A program made the translations under genes and the position numbers. Below are positions 8,529 to 16,807 of a stretch of DNA of 64,000 bases, piece by piece (position 1 is the first letter of the stretch; the number at the start of each line of letters is the position of its first letter). Origin of the DNA: Vreelandella songnenensis (GTDB lineage Bacteria; Pseudomonadota; Gammaproteobacteria; Pseudomonadales; Halomonadaceae); the NCBI RefSeq assembly GCF_003002925.1, contig NZ_PVTK01000002.1, positions 354,423-418,422 on the forward strand, read 5' to 3'. The notes beneath the pieces were generated by a model. It was not told the DNA's origin, did no database searches, and worked only from the letters and a program-made list of their open reading frames with translations.

Positions 8529-9148
8529 CCAAACATCACTATCCGCGCCCGCCCATGAGTCTGATCGAGCCCAACCTGCCCGGGCGTAACGTGGCGCTCT
8601 ATATCGGCGATAGCCAGGCCGCCAGCAGCCCGGCACTGCTTGAAGAAAATGGTATTACCACGGTGATCAACTGCGCCGTCAATCTGGATATCAACCTGGT
8701 GGACACGAGTATTCCTCCTACGCCCAACGGCTTGATTCAAGGGCCTGGCAGGTTTCGGTATTACAAGATCGGCATGATCGACGGCCCGGGTAACCCGCAC
8801 GAACAGATGCTGGCCGCCTATTTCATTCTCAGAGCCGCGCTTGACCAGGTCATGCCGGACAAGCCCTCCTACCCATTGCGCGAAAAAGGCAATGTGATGG
8901 TGCATTGTCGCGGCGGGCGCAGCCGCTCGGTCACGCTGGTATCGTTGTTTCTGCATCTGGAACTGCCCAACCGCTACCCAACGCTTGAAAGCGCCGTGGC
9001 CCATGTGCGCCAGGAGCGCCAGCTGCATCCGGATGAGTGGTTTGAAACTCCCAAACCGGAGCTGTTCGATGCCGCCCGCATCGCGGCCCGGCAGATAAAG
9101 CAATTACTCCAAGAGGCACCCGATGAGCAGCTCACGCAAGTTTGCTAG
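8525..9148 (+). CDS. Dual-specificity / PTP-superfamily phosphatase
   Basis: 207 residues, cytosolic cysteine phosphatase. The P-loop HCRGGRSRS provides the CX5R signature with nucleophile C128 and R134; D85 in MIDGPGN is the likely general acid. The size and single-domain form match small DSP-like bacterial phosphatases. PTP-fold enzymes include inositol-phosphate phosphatases as well as protein phosphatases; given the neighbours, a phosphoinositol substrate is an inference. The start ATG overlaps the preceding stop (ATGA), and the 3' end overlaps the LacI gene by 26 bases, so all three genes are co-transcribed and probably translationally coupled. Confidence 0.82.
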   Translation: MTKHHYPRPPMSLIEPNLPGRNVALYIGDSQAASSPALLEENGITTVINCAVNLDINLVDTSIPPTPNGLIQGPGRFRYYKIGMIDGPGNPHEQMLAAYFILRAALDQVMPDKPSYPLREKGNVMVHCRGGRSRSVTLVSLFLHLELPNRYPTLESAVAHVRQERQLHPDEWFETPKPELFDAARIAARQIKQLLQEAPDEQLTQVC

Positions 9149-10124
9149 TGCTGAAGAGGTCGCACGCCTGGCCGGCGTGTCGCGTTCGGCGGTATCACGC
9201 ACCTTTACCGACGGTGCCAGCGTCTCGGAAGAGACGCGTCGCAAGGTGCTTGCAGCGGCAGCCGAGCTCAACTACCACGTCAATCACCTGGCCCGCGGCC
9301 TCTCCCAGGAGAGCTCGCGCCCGGTCTGCCTGGTAGGCGATCACCTCTCATCGCCGTTTCTCTCGAGCTTGCTGGAAGCGGTCAGCCGGCACATCCAGGC
9401 GCTGGGCCGGGCCGTCATGTTGATCAACACGTCCGGCGAGCCCGAAGCCGTGGAAGGCGCCCTGCATCAGGCATTGAAGTACCGGGCGAGCGCCATCGTG
9501 GTGTTATCCGGCGCGCCTGCAGAATCTCTGGTGCAAACCTGTATTCAAAGCGGGCTGCGGGTGGTGCTGGTCAACCGCGGTCACGAATTCAGCGGCCCGG
9601 TGCATATCACACTCGACCACGAATCCGCCATGCAGGAAGCCTTCGAGCTGTTTTACCGGGTGGGATGCCGCTCTTTTGGACTGGTAACCTCCACCGCCTG
9701 CACGCCAAGCCTGCTAGCCCGGGAACAGGCTTTTACCCGAGCGGTGAATGAAGCGGGGCTTTCGATAACCACCGTGCGGGAAGGTCCCACCCAGTACGCC
9801 ACGGGCCAGGCCGCCGCTAGAGCGCTGCTTGCCCGTTCACAGCGGCCGGATGCCGTGCTCTGCACCACCGACCTGCTGGCGTGTGGTTTTCTGGACACCG
9901 CGCGCCAGTCGTTCAAGCTCGATATTCCGCAAGACCTGTGCGTCATGGGCTTCGATAACATCGAGCAGGCCAGCTGGCAAAGCTATGAACTGACCACCTT
10001 TCATCACCCGGTGGAGGAAATCGCGGCATGCATTGTCAAGCAGCTGGCAGATGAGGATGTCATCAGCCAGATGATTCAGCTGCCTGCCCAGCCCGTGTGG
10101 CGGAGCACCATTCGCCCGGGCTGA
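9123..10124 (+). CDS. LacI-family transcriptional regulator
   Basis: 333 residues. The N-terminal helix-turn-helix SAEEVARLAGVSRSAVSRTF (about 9-28) and hinge ELNYHVNHLARGL are typical of LacI/GalR; the remainder is a periplasmic-binding-protein-like ligand domain containing MGFDNIEQASW. It is the last gene of the operon that begins at 3607, so it probably regulates that operon by sensing a transported or dephosphorylated product. Candidate targets are the AACGTT-centred element at 3517-3528 and AAACG-containing segments at 10210-10214 and 11678-11682 before the phytase and porin genes. These sites are suggestions only. Confidence 0.9.
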   Translation: MSSSRKFASAEEVARLAGVSRSAVSRTFTDGASVSEETRRKVLAAAAELNYHVNHLARGLSQESSRPVCLVGDHLSSPFLSSLLEAVSRHIQALGRAVMLINTSGEPEAVEGALHQALKYRASAIVVLSGAPAESLVQTCIQSGLRVVLVNRGHEFSGPVHITLDHESAMQEAFELFYRVGCRSFGLVTSTACTPSLLAREQAFTRAVNEAGLSITTVREGPTQYATGQAAARALLARSQRPDAVLCTTDLLACGFLDTARQSFKLDIPQDLCVMGFDNIEQASWQSYELTTFHHPVEEIAACIVKQLADEDVISQMIQLPAQPVWRSTIRPG

Positions 10125-10169
10125 AACCTCACCCGCTAACGCGCCTGATACAGCAACACTCTGATTTTA

Positions 10170-10189
10170 TTCGCCCTACTTCGGGCGAA
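10170..10189 (+). terminator. Stem-loop after the LacI gene
   Basis: TTCGCCC (10170-10176) pairs with GGGCGAA (10183-10189) around a 6-base loop. It lies 45 bases after the regulator stop and before the phytase gene. No continuous T-run follows (GGGGCCTCTTT), so it may be a weak terminator or a processing or attenuation hairpin. Confidence 0.35.
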
Positions 10190-10259
10190 GGGGCCTCTTT
10201 GTGCCTTTTAAACGTGCCTTTTGACGCGAACTGACCAACTTTCCACCAGGAGAACACCA

Positions 10260-11672
10260 ATGCAAGCCACGACGAACCGCTACCTTGGCGCTGTCGCTTT
10301 CGCCGCCGCCGGCTGGCTGGCCGCCACGCCAGCCCTGGCCACGGACGCCAGCGCGCCGGACGCTACGCACTACAGCACAAAAACGCCCTATCGCTACGTT
10401 CCTACCGAGTTCACGCCCGCCCCGCCGGGATATCGCCCGGTGCTGGTCCAGTACGTGGGCCGACACGGTTCGCGCCATCTTTCCAGCGCCAAGTACGACA
10501 AGACGCTTTTCGAGCTGCTGAGCATTGCCGAGGCGCGCGGTCAGCTCACCGACGCCGGGTACACATTGAAGCAGGAAGTAGCCCAGCTGATCGCGGTTCA
10601 GGAAGACGTCTACGGCGAGCTTTCGATGCTCGGTGGCGAGGAGCTTCACGCTATCGGCGAGCGCCTGGCCGAGCGCTTCCCCGAGGCCTTCGAGGACGGC
10701 CAGCCGATCATCGCCCACGCCACCTACAAGGACCGCACACCTCAAAGCCGCGACCACTTTTTAAGTGGCTTGCAAAGTGCGCTGGGCGAGGCGACGCCGC
10801 CCATCGACGCCCGCCAGTACGCCAAGGGCCGCGACCCTTATCTGCGCCCTTACGACCTGGCCGCCCGCTATGGCGACTACAAGAGCGACGGCGAGTGGCA
10901 GGCGGTCATCAACGCCTTCCTTGACGCGCAAAGTGAAACCGCCACCTTCGCCCGAGATATCGTCACCCAGTTCATTGATGACGAACTCTACGCCGAGCTC
11001 GAGCGCGGCGAGCTGGCACTTGAGGACGCCAAGGGGCGCGTCGCTCTCGCCACGCCCACGGACGCCGCCAACAACCTTTACCAGCTCTATATCATTTCGC
11101 CCAACATCGTGCGCGAGGGGGAGTTCGATTTCGGCCGCTACTTCAGCGAAGAGCAGCTGGCCTGGTATGAAGACCTCGACTTGATGGAGACCTTCTACGC
11201 CAAGGGCCCTTCGCTTACGAGCAGCGACCTGCCCCGGGAAATCGCAGCCCCCATGGTCAAGGAACTGATCACCTCGACCGACGAAGCACTTAAGAAGGAT
11301 AGCGTAAGCGGCATCTTCAACTTCACTCATGCGGAGTTGATCATGCCTCTTGCCGCGTACCTGCAGATCGAAGGTGCCGATGAGAGCCAGGACGACCCGG
11401 CCCAGGTCAGCGCCAGCTGGGCCGGCAAGGACATCACGGCAATGGCCGCCAACATTCAGTGGATTCTTTTCGAGAACGACAACGGCGGCGACCCCCTGGT
11501 CAAGATGCTGCATAACGAGCGCGAGATAGCCTTCCCTCTCCCGACCGAGCAATACCCCTACTACGACTGGGAAAGCGTCAAGGCGTACTACATCGCCAAG
11601 GTCAATGACAGCGGCATTGCGTTGAGCAACACGCTGGATGAAGACATCGAGGCGCTCGAAAACGACTTCTAG
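10260..11672 (+). CDS. Secreted MINPP-like histidine phosphatase (phytase)
   Basis: 470 residues with a Sec signal peptide (cleavage near ALA/TDA, residue 27), so periplasmic or secreted. It is a clade-2 histidine phosphatase: the nucleophile motif RHGSR is at 68-72, and the proton-donor motif is HAE (H357-A-E359) rather than the HD of AppA-type phytases. HAE is the hallmark of multiple inositol polyphosphate phosphatases (MINPP), which strip phosphates from phytate. The true start is ATG 10260, with AGGAG 5 bases upstream; a TTG 39 bases earlier would spoil the signal peptide. Inferred role: convert phytate outside the inner membrane to lower inositol phosphates for the importer at 3607-7622. 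Confidence 0.85.
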   Translation: MQATTNRYLGAVAFAAAGWLAATPALATDASAPDATHYSTKTPYRYVPTEFTPAPPGYRPVLVQYVGRHGSRHLSSAKYDKTLFELLSIAEARGQLTDAGYTLKQEVAQLIAVQEDVYGELSMLGGEELHAIGERLAERFPEAFEDGQPIIAHATYKDRTPQSRDHFLSGLQSALGEATPPIDARQYAKGRDPYLRPYDLAARYGDYKSDGEWQAVINAFLDAQSETATFARDIVTQFIDDELYAELERGELALEDAKGRVALATPTDAANNLYQLYIISPNIVREGEFDFGRYFSEEQLAWYEDLDLMETFYAKGPSLTSSDLPREIAAPMVKELITSTDEALKKDSVSGIFNFTHAELIMPLAAYLQIEGADESQDDPAQVSASWAGKDITAMAANIQWILFENDNGGDPLVKMLHNEREIAFPLPTEQYPYYDWESVKAYYIAKVNDSGIALSNTLDEDIEALENDF

Positions 11673-11719
11673 GTCGTAAACGCCCTTCACTTTTTTAACA
11701 CATTGAAAACACACCCTCT

Positions 11720-11737
11720 TTTAATCCTGCGATTAAA
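11720..11737. promoter_or_regulatory. Inverted repeat before the porin gene
   Basis: TTTAATC (11720-11726) and GATTAAA (11731-11737) are perfect 7-bp arms with a 4-base spacer, 45 bases before the porin ATG. This could be an operator or a small leader hairpin. CGTAAACG at 11675-11682, shared with the region before the ABC operon, lies further upstream. Confidence 0.4.
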
Positions 11738-11781
11738 GGAGCGGCCAGTGACTGCCTGAACTTTTTGTAAGGATCGAAGAA

Positions 11782-12822
11782 ATGAAGAAATTGATGCTTG
11801 TTACCGCGCTTTCCATGGCCGCTTTTCAAACGGCGCAAGCCGCCGCCGTGTTTGAAAACGAGGAAGTGCGGATCGACCTGACCGGCAAGCTTCAGTACGA
11901 AGCGGGCGCGTTTAAATATGATAAACAGAACCCGGCTCAACGCCTCAACTTCGGCGGTGACGGCAAGGCACGCTTGGGAACCCAGTTTCGCTACCACTTC
12001 ACCGATGAAATCGACCTGCTGGGTAAGCTTGAGTGGCAGCTCAATGCCGAAGACGAAAATGATGCCAAGACCGATAGCCTCGACGTGCGCTACGCCTGGC
12101 TCGGGTTTCGTTACCTGGACCAGCTGGAAATGGCCATTGGCCGCACCAAGAGCTCGACCAGTCAACTGGTGGATGTCACCGATATCTTCGAGCTGTTTGG
12201 CTCCTCCGCCAACGACAACAAGATCAATGGCATCAAGCCCTTCGATAGCAAGAAGGATGACCAGCTGACCATCGGCTACGATATCGGCAACTGGGACCTG
12301 CGCGGAAGCTACGTCTTCGAAGATGAGCGCCGCCCGCGCGAAACCAGCGCCGGCGACCGCGACTACCAGTACAGCTTCTCGGCACGCTATACCACCGAGT
12401 CGGAGATCGATTTCGTGGGGGCCTACGAACGCCAGAGCTTTCAAGGCAGCACCGACACGCTGGGCGACATGACCAGCTGGGGGCTGGGGGTGGGATGGCG
12501 CTTCGATCCGTTCTACGTGGGCGCCATCAACGGCTACAAGCGCATGACGGCCGCCGACGATCAGGAGTTTTCCTCGCACTTCTATGAACTGGCCGCCGCC
12601 TACGAGCTAGGCAGAGCGCTTTTCATGGTGGGTTACAACAATGAAAAAGGCGAAGACGACCTGGCCGATGAGGGCACTCGGGTCGATGAAGTCGTCTTCG
12701 GAGTATCCTATCAACTGATGCCGCGAGCCAAGGTATACGCCGAGTACAACGTTGATCGCCTGCGCGTGGATGGCCAGCGCCGGGACGACCTATACGGCAT
12801 GGGGATCGAGGTCAAGTTCTAG
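11782..12822 (+). CDS. Gram-negative outer-membrane porin
   Basis: 346 residues with a signal peptide (MKKLMLVTALSMAAFQTAQA, cleavage after residue 20), many alternating-polarity strands ending in aromatic residues, and a C-terminal phenylalanine as recognised by the BAM machinery. The fold and length match general 16-strand trimeric porins. Its place directly after the phytase gene (109 bases) suggests that it admits the phosphorylated substrate or product. An inverted repeat precedes it and AAGGA lies before the ATG. Selectivity cannot be read from the sequence. Confidence 0.82.
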   Translation: MKKLMLVTALSMAAFQTAQAAAVFENEEVRIDLTGKLQYEAGAFKYDKQNPAQRLNFGGDGKARLGTQFRYHFTDEIDLLGKLEWQLNAEDENDAKTDSLDVRYAWLGFRYLDQLEMAIGRTKSSTSQLVDVTDIFELFGSSANDNKINGIKPFDSKKDDQLTIGYDIGNWDLRGSYVFEDERRPRETSAGDRDYQYSFSARYTTESEIDFVGAYERQSFQGSTDTLGDMTSWGLGVGWRFDPFYVGAINGYKRMTAADDQEFSSHFYELAAAYELGRALFMVGYNNEKGEDDLADEGTRVDEVVFGVSYQLMPRAKVYAEYNVDRLRVDGQRRDDLYGMGIEVKF

Positions 12823-12861
12823 ACGCCCGCGTGGCCTGACTTCTGATGCCCGGCACGGCTC

Positions 12862-12870
12862 TGCTACTAT
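12862..12870 (+). promoter_or_regulatory. Extended -10 promoter candidate for topB
   Basis: TGCTACTAT matches an extended -10 element (TGn plus TAnnnT-like hexamer) 37 bases before the topB start. No good -35 is visible, as is usual for extended -10 promoters. The element lies in the loop between GATGCCC (12845-12851) and GGGCATC (12872-12878). Confidence 0.4.
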
Positions 12871-12906
12871 AGGGCATCTCGAACAGACGTTAAGGCCACG
12901 CTGCGC

Positions 12907-14823
12907 ATGCGCTTGATTATCGCCGAAAAACCCAGCCTTGCCCGGGCCATTGCCGAAGCGCTGCCGGGCAGCCCCAGACGCCAGGAAGGTGCCATCGTGT
13001 GCGGTGATACCACCGTGACCTGGTGTCTGGGCCATCTGCTCGAACAGTCCCCACCGGAAGCCTACGACCCCGCCGACAAGCAGTGGCGCCTCGACCGCCT
13101 GCCCATCGTGCCCGGCACCTGGAAACTGGCCCCGCGCCCCAAGGCGCGCGGCCAGCTGGCCGTCATTCGCAAGCTGATCAAGCAGGCGACCAGCGTAGTG
13201 CATGCCGGCGACCCGGACCGCGAAGGCCAGCTCCTGGTGCAGGAAGTGATCGAGCACCTCAAGTACCGCGGCCCGGTTCAACGCCTGCTGATCAGCGATC
13301 TCAACCGCCCCGCCGTTACCCGAGCGCTCGCCCAGCTACGCCCCAACGCCGAATTTCAGCCGCTGTTTCAAGCTGCACAAGCGCGCTCACGAGCCGACTG
13401 GCTGTACGGGATCAATCTGACCCGCGCCTGGACGCTGACCGGCCGCCAGGCGGGCTTTGACGGCGTGCTTTCCGTGGGCCGGGTGCAAACCCCGGTGCTG
13501 GGGCTGATCGTGCGCCGCGATAACGCCATTCGCGATTTCAAGCCGCACCCGTTTTACCCGCTCTGGGTGGATCTCAAGGTAGCCAACGGCCAGCTGCGCG
13601 CCTGGTGGGCACCCAGGGAAAATCAGCCCCTGGATGATCAGGGCCGTCTGATCGACCGCGCCCCCGCCGACGCCCTGGCGGCAAGTCTGCCCGGCGCTTC
13701 AGGCCAGTTGACGACCCTCGAACAGCAGGAAAAACGCCAGGCGCCGCCGCTGCCCTACTCCCTATCGGCGCTTCAGGTAGACGCCGCCCGCCGCCATGGA
13801 CTATCCGCGCAGATGGTGCTGGATATCTGCCAGCGCCTTTACGAGCAGCACAAGCTGATTACCTACCCGCGCTCGGACTGCCGCTATCTGCCCGAAGAGC
13901 ATCTTCAGCTTGCCAGGCAGAGTCTTAGCGGCGCCTGCCAGAATGACGCCACGCTCAGGCAGTGGCTGCAAGGCGCTGATTTCACGCTGCGTTCCAAAGC
14001 CTGGAACGACAAGCAGGTAGGCGCCCACCATGCGCTGGCACCTACCGGCAAACCGGCGGATTTCAGCCAGCTCTCGGCCACCGAGGGCCACGTCTTTCGA
14101 TTGGTGGTACGCAACGTGATGGCGCAGTTCTACCGCCCCTTGCGCACTTTTGAAGTCAAGGCTGAGTTCACCCTGCTGAACGAGGCCTTCCGCGCCCGCG
14201 GCCAGAGCATTCTGGACCCGGGCTGGAAGCCGCTGTTCACTACCAGAGAAGAAACCCCGCCCCTGCCCACGCTTACCCAGCATGAGCCCTGCCAGGCACT
14301 GGGCGCCGGGGTGGAAGAGAAAGAGACTCGCCCGCCAGAGCCGTTTACCGATGCAAGCCTCATCAAGGCAATGATGAACATCGGCCGCTATGTGGACGAC
14401 CCTAACGTGCGACGCACCCTGCGCGACACCGACGGCCTGGGCACCGAAGCCACGCGCGCCGGTATCATCGAAACCCTGGTGCAACGCGGGTACCTGGTGC
14501 GCCAGCAAAAAGCCCTGCGCGCCACCAAGCTCGGCTGCGCGCTGATCGCTGCCTTGCCCAGCGCAGTCAGCACGCCGGAGCGCACCGCGCTATGGGAGCA
14601 GCGCCTGCGCGCCATCTCCGAGCAGCAGGATCACCCGGGCGCCTTTCAGCAGGCCTTGCTGGAAGATCTTCGCGCTCTGCTTGGCCAAAGCGATGCGGAC
14701 AAGCTCAGGCGAAGCCTGCAAACCGCCGAGGGCGCAGCCGCAGGCCCGGCCAAGCGTGCGGCCAAGCCGAAAAAGCGCTATACGAAAAAGAGAACGTCGA
14801 CTGCAAGGAAAACCAGAAGCTGA
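12907..14823 (+). CDS. topB: DNA topoisomerase III
   Basis: 638 residues, type IA topoisomerase that passes single strands to decatenate DNA and resolve replication or recombination intermediates. The TOPRIM start MRLIIAEKPSLARAIAEALPG, acidic metal site HAGDPDREGQL and active-site tyrosine Y320 (LITYPRSDCRYL) are all present. The C-terminus lacks zinc fingers and ends in a lysine/arginine-rich tail (about 615-638), typical for TopB. The 5' promoter candidate lies at 12862. It converges with the LysR gene at 14935. Confidence 0.95.
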   Translation: MRLIIAEKPSLARAIAEALPGSPRRQEGAIVCGDTTVTWCLGHLLEQSPPEAYDPADKQWRLDRLPIVPGTWKLAPRPKARGQLAVIRKLIKQATSVVHAGDPDREGQLLVQEVIEHLKYRGPVQRLLISDLNRPAVTRALAQLRPNAEFQPLFQAAQARSRADWLYGINLTRAWTLTGRQAGFDGVLSVGRVQTPVLGLIVRRDNAIRDFKPHPFYPLWVDLKVANGQLRAWWAPRENQPLDDQGRLIDRAPADALAASLPGASGQLTTLEQQEKRQAPPLPYSLSALQVDAARRHGLSAQMVLDICQRLYEQHKLITYPRSDCRYLPEEHLQLARQSLSGACQNDATLRQWLQGADFTLRSKAWNDKQVGAHHALAPTGKPADFSQLSATEGHVFRLVVRNVMAQFYRPLRTFEVKAEFTLLNEAFRARGQSILDPGWKPLFTTREETPPLPTLTQHEPCQALGAGVEEKETRPPEPFTDASLIKAMMNIGRYVDDPNVRRTLRDTDGLGTEATRAGIIETLVQRGYLVRQQKALRATKLGCALIAALPSAVSTPERTALWEQRLRAISEQQDHPGAFQQALLEDLRALLGQSDADKLRRSLQTAEGAAAGPAKRAAKPKKRYTKKRTSTARKTRS

Positions 14824-14934
14824 GACCGAGCAGTACGCAATATGCTCTACGCATTTCTCTCTAACAATTGTAAGGCCACCACTGTTGGGTAATTGCTCTA
14901 CACTGAATACAAGATAACGGTATAAATAGGCAAG

Positions 14935-15840
14935 TTATTCCGAAGGAGCTGATAGCCTTCCAGGCACTGCCCTTACCCAGTCTCGGATGGCCAGAACCGT
15001 TGAATCATCACGCCGGCTTTTTGGGTAAACCAGAAAGAAGGCGTGGTCTTCAAGCTCAGGGCCAAAAGGATGTACCAAGCGCCCATCGGCTAATTCATCC
15101 TCGACCAATTGGCGGCTCATCAGCATGACCCCCTGCCCAGCCACCGCCGCTGCGATGGCATGGCTTTCATCGGAGAACGCCAGTCCGGCCCCGACATTCA
15201 ATCCTGGAATCTGGGCAATCTTCTGGTAACCCGGCCAATCCGTGGGCGATATGAATACCCCCTGCGGTCGAAAATGGATCAACGGGTACCTGCATGGATC
15301 CTTGCCAGCTTGTTGAACAAGCTGCGGGCTGCAGACGGGAATCAAGGTGGTATCAAAAAGCTTCTCGGCAGAAAGGCCCGGCCAGCGGCCATCACCGTGG
15401 CGGATGGCCATGTCCGCCGTGACGCCATCCAGCGCCACCGGCTCATGGGTAGCATGAATACGCAGGTCGATGTCGGTATAGGCCTCCCGCAGCTGGTAAA
15501 CCCAGGGCAGTAGCCAGCGTACCGCCACCACCGGTGTGGTCGTAAGTGTCACACTCTGCCGTTCGGGCAAGGCGCTCAATCGCGCAATGGTACTACTGAT
15601 GCTGTCGAAAGAGACTTCCAGCACCCGCGCCAGCTCACGCCCTTGCGGCGTCAACTCAAGCCGCCTGGGTCGGCGCAAGAACAGCGCCACGCCCAGCGCC
15701 GCTTCAAGCCCGCGAATCTGATGGCTGATGGCCGTGGCCGTCACCGAGAGCTCCAGCGCCGCCTGCTTGGCACTTTCATGGCGAGCAGCCGCTTCAAACG
15801 CGCGAAGGGCTGAAAGCGAGGGTAAGCGTCGCGAAGTCAT
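14935..15840 (-). CDS. LysR-family regulator (GcvA-like)
   Basis: 301 residues. The winged HTH LRAFEAAARHESAKQAALELSV is of the GcvA-like subgroup; the remainder is a LysR effector-binding domain. It is divergent from the azoreductase gene with 115 bases between them, the classic arrangement in which a LysR protein controls its neighbour. An electrophile, quinone or azo compound could be the inducer, but that is only an inference from the target gene. Confidence 0.88.
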   Translation of the reverse strand: MTSRRLPSLSALRAFEAAARHESAKQAALELSVTATAISHQIRGLEAALGVALFLRRPRRLELTPQGRELARVLEVSFDSISSTIARLSALPERQSVTLTTTPVVAVRWLLPWVYQLREAYTDIDLRIHATHEPVALDGVTADMAIRHGDGRWPGLSAEKLFDTTLIPVCSPQLVQQAGKDPCRYPLIHFRPQGVFISPTDWPGYQKIAQIPGLNVGAGLAFSDESHAIAAAVAGQGVMLMSRQLVEDELADGRLVHPFGPELEDHAFFLVYPKSRRDDSTVLAIRDWVRAVPGRLSAPSE

Positions 15841-15902
15841 AAGTGAGTTTTACTCATCTATACCGGCAAAAAAGATCGTTTGTCGCGCTATTTACATGGC
15901 CC

Positions 15903-15942
15903 TAAGCTGAAGCCGTTGTCAAGCATAGATGAATTCAGCTTA
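15903..15942. promoter_or_regulatory. 9-bp inverted repeat in the azoR leader
   Basis: TAAGCTGAA (15903-15911) and TTCAGCTTA (15934-15942) are perfectly complementary across a 22-base spacer. The right arm ends just before the azoR ribosome binding site (AAAGGAGA, 15942-15949). It may be a regulator site or an RNA hairpin that shields the RBS. Confidence 0.5.
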
Positions 15943-15955
15943 AAGGAGACGCTTC

Positions 15956-16654
15956 ATGTCACGTATTCTGCATATCGATGCCAGCGCCCGCCCCGGACTC
16001 GCGGGAACGGATCACCACGGCTCGCACAGCCGTTACCTGTCCCAGCACTTTGTCCGTCAGTGGCAGTCAAGCCGCCCGCAGGACGCCGTCACTTATCGCG
16101 ATATAGGCCAGTGCCCACCTTCGTTCATTAGCCACGACTGGATCGCTTCGGCTTTTACACCGGAAGACAAACGCGCGCCGTGGATGAAAGAAGCGCTCGC
16201 GGAAAGCGATGCACTGGTCGATGAGCTGATAGCGTCCACTATCCTGGTGATTGGAACGCCGCTCTACAACTTTGGCATGCCCGCCAGCCTCAAGGCGTGG
16301 GTCGATCAGATCATCAGGGCCGAGCGAACGGTCGGGGTCGACAAGAGCAATCTGCATGACCCTTATGCTCCAAAACTCACGGAGCGAGAACGGCATGCCG
16401 TCATTCTCGTTGCCAGAGGCGGCATGAATATGGGCCCGGGGGAAGCCATGGCGCATATGAACCATCTGGAGCCCAATCTTGTCGCCGCGCTCGGGTTCGT
16501 CGGGATCACCCGGATTCATACCATCGCGATCGAGGGACAGGAAGTAGGAGGCAAGGTGCTGAAAGAATCGATTGCGCGCGCGCGGCGTAAGGTGACACAG
16601 CTGGTAGATGAGTTGCAGAGGGCACTAGGTACTGCTGGCAGCGAGCCGGCATGA
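15956..16654 (+). CDS. azoR: FMN-dependent NADH-azoreductase / quinone reductase family
   Basis: 232 residues, flavodoxin-like fold. The N-terminal SRILHIDASARPG with following SHSRYLS is the FMN phosphate site, and TPLYNFGMPASLKAWVDQI is the conserved AzoR/NQO segment. Such enzymes carry out two-electron reduction of quinones, azo dyes or nitro compounds using NAD(P)H and protect against electrophile stress. The start ATG 15956 follows a strong AAAGGAGA. A LysR gene lies divergently upstream. Confidence 0.85.
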   Translation: MSRILHIDASARPGLAGTDHHGSHSRYLSQHFVRQWQSSRPQDAVTYRDIGQCPPSFISHDWIASAFTPEDKRAPWMKEALAESDALVDELIASTILVIGTPLYNFGMPASLKAWVDQIIRAERTVGVDKSNLHDPYAPKLTERERHAVILVARGGMNMGPGEAMAHMNHLEPNLVAALGFVGITRIHTIAIEGQEVGGKVLKESIARARRKVTQLVDELQRALGTAGSEPA

Positions 16655-16756
16655 CGGCACTTCTGCTCTAGAGAGCCATCGCGAGAGGTGCGAAATCCCT
16701 AATCCTGGGATATTCGCGCCTCGATACTTACTTGAGCCCTGCTTGAACTTGGTCAA

Positions 16757-16779
16757 TGAGTGCTAGGGATCAGCACTCA
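16757..16779. terminator. Stem-loop between convergent genes
   Basis: TGAGTGCT (16757-16764) pairs perfectly with AGCACTCA (16772-16779) over a 7-base loop, between the converging azoR and M48 genes. No T-run follows on either strand, so intrinsic termination would be weak. Confidence 0.4.
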
Positions 16780-16807
16780 AGGAAAGCGTCCGTAATGATG
16801 TGATCCA

